From NCBI GenBank assembly GCA_012955965.1, contig JABBZI010000004.1, forward strand, positions 122,497 through 186,496: a DNA stretch of 64,000 bases. Reading direction: 5' to 3'. Shown in pieces: positions 16,849-25,269 of this stretch (position 1 is its first letter; each line of letters begins with the position of its first letter). Position numbers and translations under genes: made by a program. Under the pieces are notes generated by a model. That model saw only the letters and a list, made by a program, of their open reading frames with translations. It did not search any database and was not told the origin of the DNA. Source of the DNA: Clostridioides difficile. GTDB lineage: Bacteria > Bacillota > Clostridia > Peptostreptococcales > Peptostreptococcaceae.

Positions 16849-18303
16849 TTAATAAAATAATTTATTGCTTTTTATCTCTAACTTGTTTTTATATTCACAA
16901 AAAAACTCATCTATATTATCACTTATTATAGCTATCCCTTTTTCTAACTCTTCCATACTTGGACGAGCTATATTTATTCTAAAAAATCTATCATCTACTA
17001 AATTGTCAAAAAAATAAGTCCCTGGAAGCATAGACACCCCTTTATTTAACATAAAACTTGTAAATGCTTGGGATGTATATCCTCTTGGTAATTCTAAAAA
17101 AAAGTTTATTCCTCCACAAGATTTTCTAACTTTTAATTTACCACTCAATTTATTATTAATCAAGCTTTTTGCCAATTTGTATTTATCAGTATATATCTTC
17201 TCTATATGGCTCAAATAATTTTTCCAATCAAAATTCTCCATATAGTAATACATTGATTTTTGAATAAGACCTGGGGTTGATATATCTGAAGAATATTTAG
17301 CCCATAAAACCTTCTTTAACAACTCATTTGGCATTTCTACAATTCCTATTCTAAGACCTGGCATAAGTATTTTTGAAAAACTCTTTATATACACCACTCT
17401 ATTTTTATCATCATAGCTTCTAACCGTTCTATTATCTTTTGATTCAAATATAAAATCACTTATAAAATCATCTTCAATTATATAAAAATCATGTTCTTCT
17501 GCCAATTCTATCAACTTCTTTTTTTTGTATGTTGAATAAGATATTCCTGTTGGATTTTGAAAATTAGGCATAATATATATAAGTCTTGGTTTTATTTTTT
17601 CCAATTTTAATTTTAAAATACCTATATCAATTCCGTCATCTAGCATGGGTATAGATATTATTTTTGCACCTCTACTTTTAAATACTTCAATCGCTCCATT
17701 ATAAGAAGGTTCTTCCATAAAGACAACATCTGAATAACTTATAAGTCCTTTACAAACTATATCTATACCTTGTTGAGCACCTGATATTATTTGAATATTT
17801 TCTTTAGTAGTTTCTATACTACCTCCACTTAGATATTCCACCATCTTTTCTCTTAATTCTTCGGAACCAAGACCTTCATCATAATCAAATATCGAACTCC
17901 CATCTTTAGATAATGCCATATTTACAGCATTTTTAAATGAATTAATAGGAAACATATCATTAGATGGATTTCCATTATCAAAATGTATTAAATCTTTTCT
18001 TTGCACAATATTTTTATTTTTTCTATTGTCTACACTATTTTTATAAGAATTAGAACTTGATACGAAGGTTCCACTACCTACAATTTTATATACATACCCT
18101 TCATTCTCTAAAAGCTCATACACTTTAACTATTGTAGTATTATTTACTTGTAGAAATTCTGATAGTTTTCTTATTGGAGGAAGTTTTTCATGTTCAACTA
18201 GCTCTTTATCTGTTATCAATTCTTTTATATGATTAAATATCTGTATATATTTAGTTAACTTCTTTTCACTTAAATCTATTCTGTATTTTTCCACATTTAT
18301 CAC
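16849..18303 (-). CDS. MocR/PdxR-type regulator (GntR domain fused to aminotransferase domain)
   Basis: A 484-residue fusion. The N-terminal GntR winged helix (about residues 14-82) contains LPPIRKLSEFLQVNNTTIVK. The remaining 370 residues are a class I aminotransferase-like domain with the PLP-site motifs NFQNPTGIS (residues 247-255), IIEDDF (275-280) and SFSKILMPGLRIG, where Lys311 should bind PLP. MocR proteins sense PLP or amino compounds and regulate vitamin B6, GABA or amino acid genes. Codon one is GTG at 18303, and a second in-frame GTG three codons on is a possible start. Neither has a strong ribosome binding site. It is divergent from the PHP gene. Confidence 0.88.
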   Translation of the reverse strand: MINVEKYRIDLSEKKLTKYIQIFNHIKELITDKELVEHEKLPPIRKLSEFLQVNNTTIVKVYELLENEGYVYKIVGSGTFVSSSNSYKNSVDNRKNKNIVQRKDLIHFDNGNPSNDMFPINSFKNAVNMALSKDGSSIFDYDEGLGSEELREKMVEYLSGGSIETTKENIQIISGAQQGIDIVCKGLISYSDVVFMEEPSYNGAIEVFKSRGAKIISIPMLDDGIDIGILKLKLEKIKPRLIYIMPNFQNPTGISYSTYKKKKLIELAEEHDFYIIEDDFISDFIFESKDNRTVRSYDDKNRVVYIKSFSKILMPGLRIGIVEMPNELLKKVLWAKYSSDISTPGLIQKSMYYYMENFDWKNYLSHIEKIYTDKYKLAKSLINNKLSGKLKVRKSCGGINFFLELPRGYTSQAFTSFMLNKGVSMLPGTYFFDNLVDDRFFRINIARPSMEELEKGIAIISDNIDEFFCEYKNKLEIKSNKLFY

Positions 18304-18344
18304 CGCTCATTGTATTTATATTTTATTGATGCTTTTACATATAT

Positions 18345-18372
18345 TTGATATTATTTAGTATGTATATATAAT
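18345..18372 (+). promoter_or_regulatory. SigA-type promoter of the PHP phosphatase gene
   Basis: TTGATA (18345-18350) and TATAAT (18367-18372) are 16 bases apart, about 30 bases upstream of the ATG. The intergenic region is shared with the divergent MocR gene. Confidence 0.55.
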
Positions 18373-18403
18373 ACCAAAATTTTAATAAAAAGGGGAAATA
18401 TTT

Positions 18404-19198
18404 ATGTTTTACGATTATCACATGCACTCAAGTTTCTCTACTGACGGAAAATCTACAATGGAAGAAATGGTAAGAAAATCTATTGAACTTGGTTTAAATG
18501 AAATTTGTTTCACAGACCATGTTGATTATGATGTTTATGCTGATGATTCTTTTTCAATTGTCTATGAAGATTATTTTAAAAGTCTAGAAATGCTTCAAAA
18601 TAAATATAAAGATAAAATATCAATAAAAAAAGGAATTGAGTTTGGGGTTCAGACTCAATTAATGGATACCTATAGAAAAGAAGCTAATCAATATCCACTA
18701 GACTTTATAATATGTTCTATTCATGCTATAGATACAATGGACTTATATCTTGGTAGTTATTTTAAAGATAAAACTCAGCATGAAGTTTATGAAAATTACT
18801 ACCTTTACTTATATAATATTGTTAAGAATTATAAGGATTATTCTATTTTAGGTCACTTAGATTTAATTAAAAGATATGCACCTTATGATACTATTTTAGA
18901 GGATAGATTGTTTTCTGATATAATTGAGGAAACGCTTAAACAAGCTATTTATGATGGTAAAGGTATTGAGATAAATACGTCTTGCTACAGATATAACCTT
19001 TCAGACTTAACTCCATCTAGATACATACTTCAGATGTATAAAGACTTGGGAGGAGAAATCATAACTACAGGTTCAGATTCACATCATGTAAGTCAGATTG
19101 CCTGTGAATTCGATTACATATATTCATTACTAAAAAGCATGGGCTTTAAATATGTATCTAAATTTAATAAATTGAAACCAGAATTTATAAAATTATAA
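18404..19198 (+). CDS. PHP domain phosphatase, histidinol-phosphatase type
   Basis: A 264-residue PHP-fold metallophosphoesterase similar to HisK/HisJ histidinol phosphatases. Metal-ligand motifs are DYHMHSSFSTDG (residues 4-15), CFTDHVDY, IICSIHA, LGHLDLI and TTGSDSHH. No other histidine biosynthesis gene is nearby, so assignment to histidine synthesis rests on the family alone. AAGGGG precedes the ATG. The stop codon is followed by the hairpin that also carries the ribosome binding site of the next gene. Confidence 0.87.
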   Translation: MFYDYHMHSSFSTDGKSTMEEMVRKSIELGLNEICFTDHVDYDVYADDSFSIVYEDYFKSLEMLQNKYKDKISIKKGIEFGVQTQLMDTYRKEANQYPLDFIICSIHAIDTMDLYLGSYFKDKTQHEVYENYYLYLYNIVKNYKDYSILGHLDLIKRYAPYDTILEDRLFSDIIEETLKQAIYDGKGIEINTSCYRYNLSDLTPSRYILQMYKDLGGEIITTGSDSHHVSQIACEFDYIYSLLKSMGFKYVSKFNKLKPEFIKL

Positions 19199-19205
19199 AT
19201 TTTTA

Positions 19206-19250
19206 CACCTCCTTGTGAATATATTTAAAAGATAAGGAGGTGATTTTTTT
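19206..19250 (+). promoter_or_regulatory. Hairpin joining a terminator to the next gene's ribosome binding site
   Basis: CACCTCCTT (19206-19214) and AAGGAGGTG (19234-19242) pair perfectly over 9 bp with a 19-base loop. The 3' arm is the Shine-Dalgarno sequence of the flippase gene, and seven T follow it directly. The element has the form of an intrinsic terminator for the PHP gene. In any read-through RNA it would also hide the ribosome binding site. This could be a mechanism to keep flippase expression low unless the hairpin is opened or transcription starts inside it. Confidence 0.65.
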
Positions 19251-20571
19251 GAAAGTACCTTATTTAGTACTATCAACAGTTATTCTATTTATATCTAATT
19301 TTATTGTAAGGATATTTGGTTTTTTATATAAAATATTCTTATCAAGGGCTTTGGGCGAAACAGGTCTAGGTATTTACCATATGATTTTTAACTTTTTAAT
19401 GATTTGCTTAGCTGTTACAACGACAGGTATACCTACTGCACTTAGTTGTTTAGTCGCAAAGAGAAAAGCTTTAAACGATAGACACAATACCAATGCTTTA
19501 TTTATATCAACTTTATATATATCATTTTTCGTAGCACTGGCTATATCTATAGTTGCATCCTTTAATAGCTCTTTTTTATCACTTAAGTTTTTAAAAGATG
19601 CTAAATTAAACCTATTTATACTGGCAGTTTGTCCTGCTATAGTTATAATAACTCTTTCAAACGTACTAAGAGGATATTATTATGGTATAAAGAATGTAAA
19701 AATCCCTGCTATTGGACAAATTATTGAACAAATTGGTAAGATTTTATTTGTTTTTTTACTTGTTATGTACATAAATAATAAATCTATGAATTGTTATATT
19801 GCCCTATTGGGTATATCTATTGGTGAATTGAGTAATATTATATTCATGCTTATTTGCTTATGGAGAGATTCATCATTTGACAATAGGTATATTATAAGTA
19901 TTAAAGATTTTTATAGTTCTTCAATGGAAACATTAAAAATGTCCATTCCTATAACTTGTAATAGAATGTCAAACATACTTTTACAGTCTATTAGCTCTAT
20001 GATGATACCATCAAGATTAGCATTATCAGGAATGACTTATCAGCAATCACTAAGCATGTATGGTGTCGTCAGTGGAATGGTAATGCCTTTTATATTTTTA
20101 CCTTTTACTGTTGGTTCAGCACTTATTGTAAACTTGATACCTACTATATCACAAGAAATGGCACTAAGAAAGCGTAAGAGTGTATTAAAAAAAATCAAAT
20201 ATTCCGTGCTTCTAACTTTATTTGTAGGTATACTATCATCAATATTTTTTTATTTCTTTGGTAAAGATTTATGTGTACTAGTATTTAAGAATAAACTTGC
20301 TGGAGAATATTTAAAAGCTATGTTTTTAGTTCCATTATTTATGTCATTAAATCAAACTCTATCTGGCATTTTACATTCAATAAGAAAAGAGTTAGCTTCA
20401 AGTATAAATACTATTATTGGTATGTTAATTCAACTTGTAGCTCTATATGTATTTCTTCCTATACCAGGGCTTAATATTTACGCATACATATATACAATGA
20501 CAATAGTATCAATATTTACTTGTCTATTACATACTATAGTACTTTTTAAATCACTAAAATCTATACGCTAG
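19249..20571 (+). CDS. SpoVB-like polysaccharide/lipid flippase (MOP superfamily)
   Basis: A 440-residue membrane protein with about 14 hydrophobic segments, of the SpoVB/MurJ-like MOP flippase group that moves lipid-linked sugars across the membrane. SpoVB in Bacillus acts in spore cortex formation. N-terminal RIFGFLYKIFLSRALGETGLG is the family signature (the core FGFLYKIFLSRALG is quoted as evidence). The best start is the TTG at 19249, six bases after AAGGAGGTG. A GTG at 19240 overlaps the ribosome binding site. Its neighbour cdeC also suggests a spore role, by inference. C. difficile carries several such proteins. Confidence 0.83.
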   Translation: MKVPYLVLSTVILFISNFIVRIFGFLYKIFLSRALGETGLGIYHMIFNFLMICLAVTTTGIPTALSCLVAKRKALNDRHNTNALFISTLYISFFVALAISIVASFNSSFLSLKFLKDAKLNLFILAVCPAIVIITLSNVLRGYYYGIKNVKIPAIGQIIEQIGKILFVFLLVMYINNKSMNCYIALLGISIGELSNIIFMLICLWRDSSFDNRYIISIKDFYSSSMETLKMSIPITCNRMSNILLQSISSMMIPSRLALSGMTYQQSLSMYGVVSGMVMPFIFLPFTVGSALIVNLIPTISQEMALRKRKSVLKKIKYSVLLTLFVGILSSIFFYFFGKDLCVLVFKNKLAGEYLKAMFLVPLFMSLNQTLSGILHSIRKELASSINTIIGMLIQLVALYVFLPIPGLNIYAYIYTMTIVSIFTCLLHTIVLFKSLKSIR

Positions 20572-20574
20572 TTA

Positions 20575-20623
20575 TAAAAAACGTGAAGGCTACCAAAGTA
20601 AATAATTTACATTGGTAGCCTTC
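20575..20623. terminator. Terminator between the flippase gene and cdeC
   Basis: GAAGGCTACCAA (20585-20596) pairs with TTGGTAGCCTTC (20612-20623), with a GTAAA/TTTAC extension inside. On the minus strand GTTTTTTAT follows, making it the cdeC terminator. The plus-strand tail is weaker, so stopping the flippase transcript is possible but less certain. Confidence 0.85.
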
Positions 20624-20671
20624 CTTAGATGATTTTTATTTATAATTTAAACTGTCTATATATCTACCTAT

Positions 20672-21889
20672 CTATCTGTGGCAACTAGGCTTTCCACTTC
20701 CATGATTAGGTCCACATTGCGAAAAATCACATACTTTAGAGAAAGTATCAACAAGTCTTGGTTCGATTGGATTTGGTGATGCTAAAACTACTATTTGTTC
20801 ACTTATTAATGTGCTAACTGTTTCTTGTAAGCAAAGTACTAAATCTATATCATTTGGTATTATTAATTCATAGAAAGGTTCACAACATTCGTTACATTCT
20901 AATTTTAATATAGATTTTCCTATACAATCTACAGTTAAGTTAGTTTGATATTCTTGTCTTAGAGTAACAGCTCTTCCGTCAGCTGGTAAGCATATTGGTG
21001 CTGAAAGTGTGTTAAAAGTAAATTCTACATAATCAACTCTTCTCTTACATCCACCTCCTGCTCTGACTGCTGGGAAAGCTAATGCAACGAATTCTGTACA
21101 TCCACATTTACCTCTTAGCTCTAGTACTAAATTACGAACTGCTACAGTTAATCCTCTTTGTTTATAAGCTACTGATTTTCCTTTTCCTTGTCTACAACAT
21201 TCAGCGTTTCTTTCGCCACATACTGCAAATTCAAAAGTTGTTTCACAATTTCTTCCTACTATATCTCCTAATGGATCTAAATCGAAATCTTCTAAAGTTG
21301 TCATTCCAGTGTCTATAACTATTCCATCATTACTTAAGCATATTTTTTCTATAGTTACACTTGCTTGACCTGCACTTGGAACTGAACCAAATACTTCTAC
21401 TACTTCTGTTTCAAAAGTTAATGGTTCTCCATTTGGTCCAGTTGCATCTGTAAATGTTTGGAATTGCATAGTATCAAATATTCTATTAGCCTCTATTGCA
21501 AATGGCACTGCATTTGATACAGAGAAGTTTCTTGGTGATATAGCATTGCAGCAATTTGGTCCACATTTGTTTTCAAAACATTCATCTGAATCCATTTGAC
21601 ATGGTTCACAATCACATTTACAATTGTCATGGCATCCACAATTGTCATCACATGGATTAGGTTTGCATGGATTGCATGGGTTAGGTTTGCATGGATTGCA
21701 TGGATTAGGTTTGCAATCATCATGACATTCACACTTATTATCATTATTACATCCATTATTATGATGATGTGATTTTTTAAATCCTCTCATATCTTCTGAA
21801 TTCATTTCCTCTGTATACACTTCTTCCTCACTAATTGTAGGCATTGGCTGATTTATCATTCTTCTTTTATTTTTTTTATAATCTTGCAT
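20672..21889 (-). CDS. cdeC: Cysteine-rich exosporium morphogenetic protein CdeC
   Basis: A 405-residue protein that I recognise as CdeC, needed for assembly of the outermost spore layer of C. difficile and for spore coat integrity. I count 36 cysteines (about 9%), many in CC and CxC pairs suited to disulfide or metal cross-links. Other features are an acidic N-terminal stretch, a KKSHHHNNG histidine patch (about residues 38-46), and three KPNPC units separated by NPC (about residues 60-80). The C-terminal two thirds look globular and beta-rich. GGAGGG precedes the ATG by 9 bases. It is monocistronic, with its own terminator and a candidate late mother-cell promoter upstream. No signal peptide is expected or seen. 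Confidence 0.95.
   Translation of the reverse strand: MQDYKKNKRRMINQPMPTISEEEVYTEEMNSEDMRGFKKSHHHNNGCNNDNKCECHDDCKPNPCNPCKPNPCNPCKPNPCDDNCGCHDNCKCDCEPCQMDSDECFENKCGPNCCNAISPRNFSVSNAVPFAIEANRIFDTMQFQTFTDATGPNGEPLTFETEVVEVFGSVPSAGQASVTIEKICLSNDGIVIDTGMTTLEDFDLDPLGDIVGRNCETTFEFAVCGERNAECCRQGKGKSVAYKQRGLTVAVRNLVLELRGKCGCTEFVALAFPAVRAGGGCKRRVDYVEFTFNTLSAPICLPADGRAVTLRQEYQTNLTVDCIGKSILKLECNECCEPFYELIIPNDIDLVLCLQETVSTLISEQIVVLASPNPIEPRLVDTFSKVCDFSQCGPNHGSGKPSCHR
21649..21716 (-). repeat. In-frame KPNPC/NPC codon repeats within cdeC
   Basis: Near-identical units coding Lys-Pro-Asn-Pro-Cys and Asn-Pro-Cys are repeated. They appear on the plus strand as alternating GGATTGCATGG and GGTTTGCATGG blocks. 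Such DNA can gain or lose units by slippage, so copy number may vary between strains. Confidence 0.8.
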
Positions 21890-21950
21890 TTTTCATTGCC
21901 CTCCCTGTAAGCTATTCTAATTAAGTCTTCGGCTTTTTGAAGCCTAATTA

Positions 21951-21977
21951 ATACTATGCTCTTATAAACTTAATTGT
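21951..21977 (-). promoter_or_regulatory. Candidate mother-cell sigma (SigK/SigE) promoter of cdeC
   Basis: On the minus strand ACA (21975-21977) and CATAGTAT (21951-21958) are 16 bases apart. This fits the AC-N16/17-CATA pattern of sporulation mother-cell sigma factors. The same CATAGTAT core with GCA 16 bases upstream occurs before the 59-residue Cys-rich gene at 25690. Assignment to SigK or SigE is inference. Confidence 0.4.
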
Positions 21978-22035
21978 TACTTGGCTTTTTAAATTTATCA
22001 ATAATTAGATATATTTAGTAGAAAAATGCACTTTA

Positions 22036-22077
22036 ATAAAAAAAGTACTACTATTTGAAATAGTAGCACTTTTTTTG
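22036..22077 (-). terminator. Terminator of the structured RNA
   Basis: AGTACTACTATTT and AAATAGTAGCACT form a 12-13 bp stem with one G-U or mismatch position. It is flanked by A- and T-runs on both sides, and the minus-strand tail is TTTTTTTATT. Confidence 0.85.
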
Positions 22078-22254
22078 TCCCGAAACACCGGTGGCTAAGT
22101 AAATTCACACCCTAGGCACTCCCAGGTGGGTGACTTGCCAGTAACTTTTAACGTCCAAACTAAACAGGCATGTTATAATTTACTAGACACGGTCTCCCGT
22201 ATTTCATTTGTAGGTTGAATTTAAAAAAGCCTTATCGTATGTTTCAGGATTTCA
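22036..22254 (-). ncRNA. Structured small RNA, possibly a raiA-motif RNA
   Basis: An orphan, GC-richer segment with its own promoter-like TATAAT (22263-22268) and its own terminator, about 215 nt long. Its 5' end (CCTGAAACA) pairs with its 3' end (TGTTTCGGG), and AAATTCA near the 5' side pairs with TGAATTT near the 3' side. This closes a junction that holds three hairpins: ACGG-GAGA-CCGT, a GTC/GGAC stem, and GGCA...TGCC around CCC/GGG. The TGCC in the second loop could form a pseudoknot with GGCA. No ORF fits. The multi-hairpin junction argues against the rod-like 6S RNA. The size, the GNRA-capped hairpin and the spore-gene setting recall the raiA motif of Clostridia, but I cannot run a covariance search. 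The structured-RNA call is firmer than the family name. Confidence 0.6.
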
Positions 22255-22368
22255 TATTATTATTATATAATAAATTTCGAATTTTTTAAAGTGGTTTTAT
22301 ATAGTAATTAAGATAAACTTATTCTAGTATTACTTTTTCTTCCTTTTCTCTTTATGTAGTTAATTAAA

Positions 22369-23271
22369 TTATCTCTTTCTCTTAGTTCTACTTTTAGTAT
22401 TTTTTTCATTATAATTACGCTCAGATTTTTGCTCATTTACATTGTATAGTTCTTCATCATACACTAAATCTTCATCGTTTTCGACATCATCGTATATTTC
22501 TTCTTCTTCAATTAATTCTTCTTCTTCATATGTCTCACTTTCGTCTATTAGCTCTTCATCAGAGTTTGATTCTTCGTCCTCATAATCCAAGTCTTCTTCT
22601 TCATAATCTAATTCTTCATTATTATCTTCTTCCTCATCATTACTATCATCACCTCTTAAAAGACTTCCTAGCAATTTAAGGTTATTCATACTACCTAGAT
22701 TATTTATATTTGCTAAAGAACTTAGACTAAATCCACCTTCCCCAAAGTCATCTGGCAAAAATAATTCTGCAAATAAATCTATTTTCTTTTTCATTCCTAT
22801 AGCTTTTTCAACTGAATTTTTTCTCTTTTCAGGGAATACATCTATAATTTCTTTTATCATCATATTCTTTTTATCATCACTATCCATTTTTCTGAAAAAA
22901 TCTGTATCATCTTCTGTATCTACTAAATCTATATTATTTAATTTTTTTATACCTCTAACTAAGTCTAAAACACTTTCTATTTTTATTAGTATTTTTCTTT
23001 CGTCTCTTGACATATATTTTTTAGTTCTTGTTATTATTTCCATTCCCATTTCTAAATCTTCTTCACTTAAATCCATAAGCCTCAAACCTCTTTTTATATC
23101 ATTTGCATCAAACCTTAAATTTCCATGTGTAGACTGTGATGGTTTATCATTTGCATTTTTTTTGTTTTTTCTAACTCTATTATTTCCTTTTGATTTATTT
23201 TTATCATCAAATATAGAGATATTACCATTACTCAATGCAATCACTCCAATCAAAAATAGTAAATTATTCAA
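22369..23271 (-). CDS. Hypothetical protein with acidic C-terminal tract
   Basis: A 300-residue protein I cannot assign. It begins with a short hydrophobic stretch (about residues 1-20), then a basic linker (KNKSKGNNRVRKNKKNA). A helical middle domain follows (about 50-200), with FDANDIKRGLRLMDLSEEDL. After it comes a remarkable run of Glu and Asp from about residue 208 to 275, and the protein ends in a basic tail (TKSRTKRKR). The start is TTG at 23271, with GGGGG 7 bases upstream. It lies between the structured RNA and a divergent Lys-rich gene in a block of spore-linked genes, so a spore role is plausible but unproven. Confidence 0.72.
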   Translation of the reverse strand: MNNLLFLIGVIALSNGNISIFDDKNKSKGNNRVRKNKKNANDKPSQSTHGNLRFDANDIKRGLRLMDLSEEDLEMGMEIITRTKKYMSRDERKILIKIESVLDLVRGIKKLNNIDLVDTEDDTDFFRKMDSDDKKNMMIKEIIDVFPEKRKNSVEKAIGMKKKIDLFAELFLPDDFGEGGFSLSSLANINNLGSMNNLKLLGSLLRGDDSNDEEEDNNEELDYEEEDLDYEDEESNSDEELIDESETYEEEELIEEEEIYDDVENDEDLVYDEELYNVNEQKSERNYNEKNTKSRTKRKR

Positions 23272-23482
23272 GACAATTCCCCCTTATATTATATAATTGC
23301 CCTATATTAAAGTATGTTTTTCATATTTTAATGTTCCATTTTTAAAGCTCAGTGCATATATATTATCTATAAGAATTTTTATTTATATTATATATCACTC
23401 ACAATTCACCACTTCAATATTATTTCTATATATAAATAGTATGAATATAATTCAATATATATTTATAGAAAGGGGTTTTTTT

Positions 23483-23881
23483 ATGAAAAAATTAGATACA
23501 GAGTCATTGGAAAAAATGGCTAAACAAAAAAATATTGATAAGGATAAAATAGAAAAGATTGCTGATAATTACAAAGGAAAATCAGAGAGTGAACTTATGG
23601 AGGAACTTATAAAAATAGGTAAAAACTTGGATGGAAGAGATGAAGTAGTATCAAAATTCAAAGCATTTTTAGATGAGAATCAACGCAAGAAATTAGATAA
23701 TATAATGGAAAAAATTTCAGATGCAGAAACTCAAAGAGATACTAAGTCAGTTAAAACTAAGAAAACTAAACCTACTAAAGGTAAACCAAGTTCACCTGCA
23801 CCAAAAAATACTCCAAATGGTCAACAAAAAAAATCTAAAGGTTTATTTAAGAAAACTAAGAAATCCAATCCTCATGAATAA
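23483..23881 (+). CDS. Hypothetical lysine-rich protein
   Basis: A 132-residue protein of unknown function. The N-terminal 80 residues are charged and helical (MKKLDTESLEKMAKQKNIDK, then a repeated KIEKIADNYKGKSESEL pattern). The last 50 are a disordered Lys/Thr/Pro tail (KTKKTKPTKGKPSSPAPKNT). This may bind nucleic acid or acidic partners, and the divergent neighbour has an acidic tract. The start is the ATG at 23483, because AGGGG lies 7 bases upstream. The longer frame to 23297 has no ribosome binding site and poor coding character. A strong hairpin terminator follows. Confidence 0.72.
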   Translation: MKKLDTESLEKMAKQKNIDKDKIEKIADNYKGKSESELMEELIKIGKNLDGRDEVVSKFKAFLDENQRKKLDNIMEKISDAETQRDTKSVKTKKTKPTKGKPSSPAPKNTPNGQQKKSKGLFKKTKKSNPHE

Positions 23882-23949
23882 AAAATAAACCGATTAGATA
23901 ACAAAAAAAATTATTTTTTACTAAACCTTTATTAAACTTAATATTATTG

Positions 23950-23993
23950 ACATAAAAATCAGGTAGTGCTTTAAGCACTACCTGATTTATTTT
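23950..23993. terminator. Bidirectional terminator
   Basis: A perfect 15-bp stem (AAATCAGGTAGTGCT at 23956-23970, AGCACTACCTGATTT at 23974-23988) with a three-base loop. A T-rich tail follows on both strands. It separates the convergent Lys-rich and LacI genes. Confidence 0.9.
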
Positions 23994-24000
23994 AATGGTT

Positions 24001-25017
24001 TTATTTTTTTCTTTCTATAACACTTTCTCTATCAACAATTCTATAAGGTAATTCTATTTTCTTATTTTCAATTATTTCTTTGTTGATTAACTTTATAACC
24101 ATTCTTATTGCTACTGCTCCCATATCATATAAAGGTTGATATACTGTAGTAAGTTTAGGTCTATACATTTTAGCTATCTTAACATCATTAAATCCTGCAA
24201 CTGATATATCTTCTGGAACCTTATATCCAGCATCACAGATAGCATTTATAGCACCTATAGCCGCCTCATCACCTGTTACAAAAGCTGCGTGAGGTATTAT
24301 TCCATCTTCTAACAATTCTTTCATGCTATTGTATCCACTTTCATAATCAGTTCCACCATATTTAATTAAACTCTTGTCCAATTTTATGTTGTTATTTGAA
24401 AGTGCTTTCTCATAACCTGAAAGTCTCTCCATCTCTAAAACAGTATCATCTTTACTTGTCATTATAAAAGCTATCTTTTCATGACCTTTATTTATAAGAT
24501 GTTCTGTCATATCAAAAGTAGCCTCTTTATTACTAGTACTCACTGTATATATATCATAATCTCTAGCAGTTTTACTTATATAGGTTGCTGGTATACCACA
24601 ATTTTGTATATAGTTGATGTGCTCTTGTTCAACTACCCATGAAATCATAACTATACCTTCCACTTGTTTTGCTCTCAATAGATTTATACTCTTAAGTTCT
24701 TGTTCTTTATCAGAGTATGTATTAGCTAAAAGAATATCATAATCATACATTTTAGCAACTTCCTCTATCCCATTTAATACCTCATTAACAAAAGAATCTG
24801 AAACTTCTGGAACTATTACCCCTATTAATTGACTCTTCTTAGTTACTAAGCTTCTCGCAAGTGGATTTGGTATATATCCAGTTTCTTTTATAACCTCCAA
24901 AACTTTTTGTTTGACTTCGTCAGTCACGGGTTTTGAATCATTTATAACTCTAGATACTGTAGATATTGACACACCTGCTTGTTTAGCAACATCTTTTATC
25001 GTTATATTACCTTTCAT
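24001..25017 (-). CDS. LacI family transcriptional regulator
   Basis: A 338-residue LacI/GalR-type regulator. The DNA-binding headpiece is at residues 1-50 (ITIKDVAKQAGVSISTVSRV). A hinge region follows, then a periplasmic-binding-protein-like domain with LIGVIVPEVSDSFVNEVL and VAGFNDVKIAKMYRPKLTTV. I start it at the ATG at 25017, which has AGGAGG 6 bases upstream. An ATG at 25023 abuts the ribosome binding site. No sugar operon adjoins it, so its targets and effector are unknown. It is monocistronic. Confidence 0.9.
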   Translation of the reverse strand: MKGNITIKDVAKQAGVSISTVSRVINDSKPVTDEVKQKVLEVIKETGYIPNPLARSLVTKKSQLIGVIVPEVSDSFVNEVLNGIEEVAKMYDYDILLANTYSDKEQELKSINLLRAKQVEGIVMISWVVEQEHINYIQNCGIPATYISKTARDYDIYTVSTSNKEATFDMTEHLINKGHEKIAFIMTSKDDTVLEMERLSGYEKALSNNNIKLDKSLIKYGGTDYESGYNSMKELLEDGIIPHAAFVTGDEAAIGAINAICDAGYKVPEDISVAGFNDVKIAKMYRPKLTTVYQPLYDMGAVAIRMVIKLINKEIIENKKIELPYRIVDRESVIERKK

Positions 25018-25211
25018 CTTCATCCTCCTTATTTTACTAAATTTATCTAAAACTGAACCAAACTTGTGAAGGTTCCTATTTTAACTATATTTATATAAGT
25101 TTTTATTTTACCATAAAAGCAAGTACATTTAAATACATTATATTTTATATTATACCCTATATTCAACAAATTTAATAATATTCATTATTAATTTAAATCA
25201 TATTAAAAAAT

Positions 25212-25249
25212 AAAATAAAAAAATGCTGGTATAAAATACCAGCATTTTT
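25212..25249 (-). terminator. Terminator of the paired Cys-rich small genes
   Basis: AAAAATGCTGGTAT and ATACCAGCATTTTT form a 14-bp stem with a 3-base loop. It is followed on the minus strand by T-rich DNA, about 20 bases after the stop codon at 25270. Confidence 0.85.
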
Positions 25250-25269
25250 CCACTTTAATGATATTAGTA

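Noticed and set aside
21649..21716. Short direct repeats resembling a CRISPR array
   Set aside because: They are coding repeats in phase with cdeC, with no unique spacers and no cas genes nearby.
21493..21756. Ile/His-repeat frame within cdeC
   Set aside because: It is a second reading frame through the KPNPC codon repeats. The repetitive peptide is a by-product, and no start signal supports it.
22036..22254. 6S RNA as the identity of the structured RNA
   Set aside because: 6S RNA is a long rod with a central bubble. This RNA folds as a closed junction with three separate hairpins. The idea is not fully excluded without a covariance search.
23297..23482. N-terminal extension of the Lys-rich protein
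   Set aside because: The clear AGGGG ribosome binding site belongs to the ATG at 23483. The upstream residues are hydrophobic, AT-driven and unsupported.
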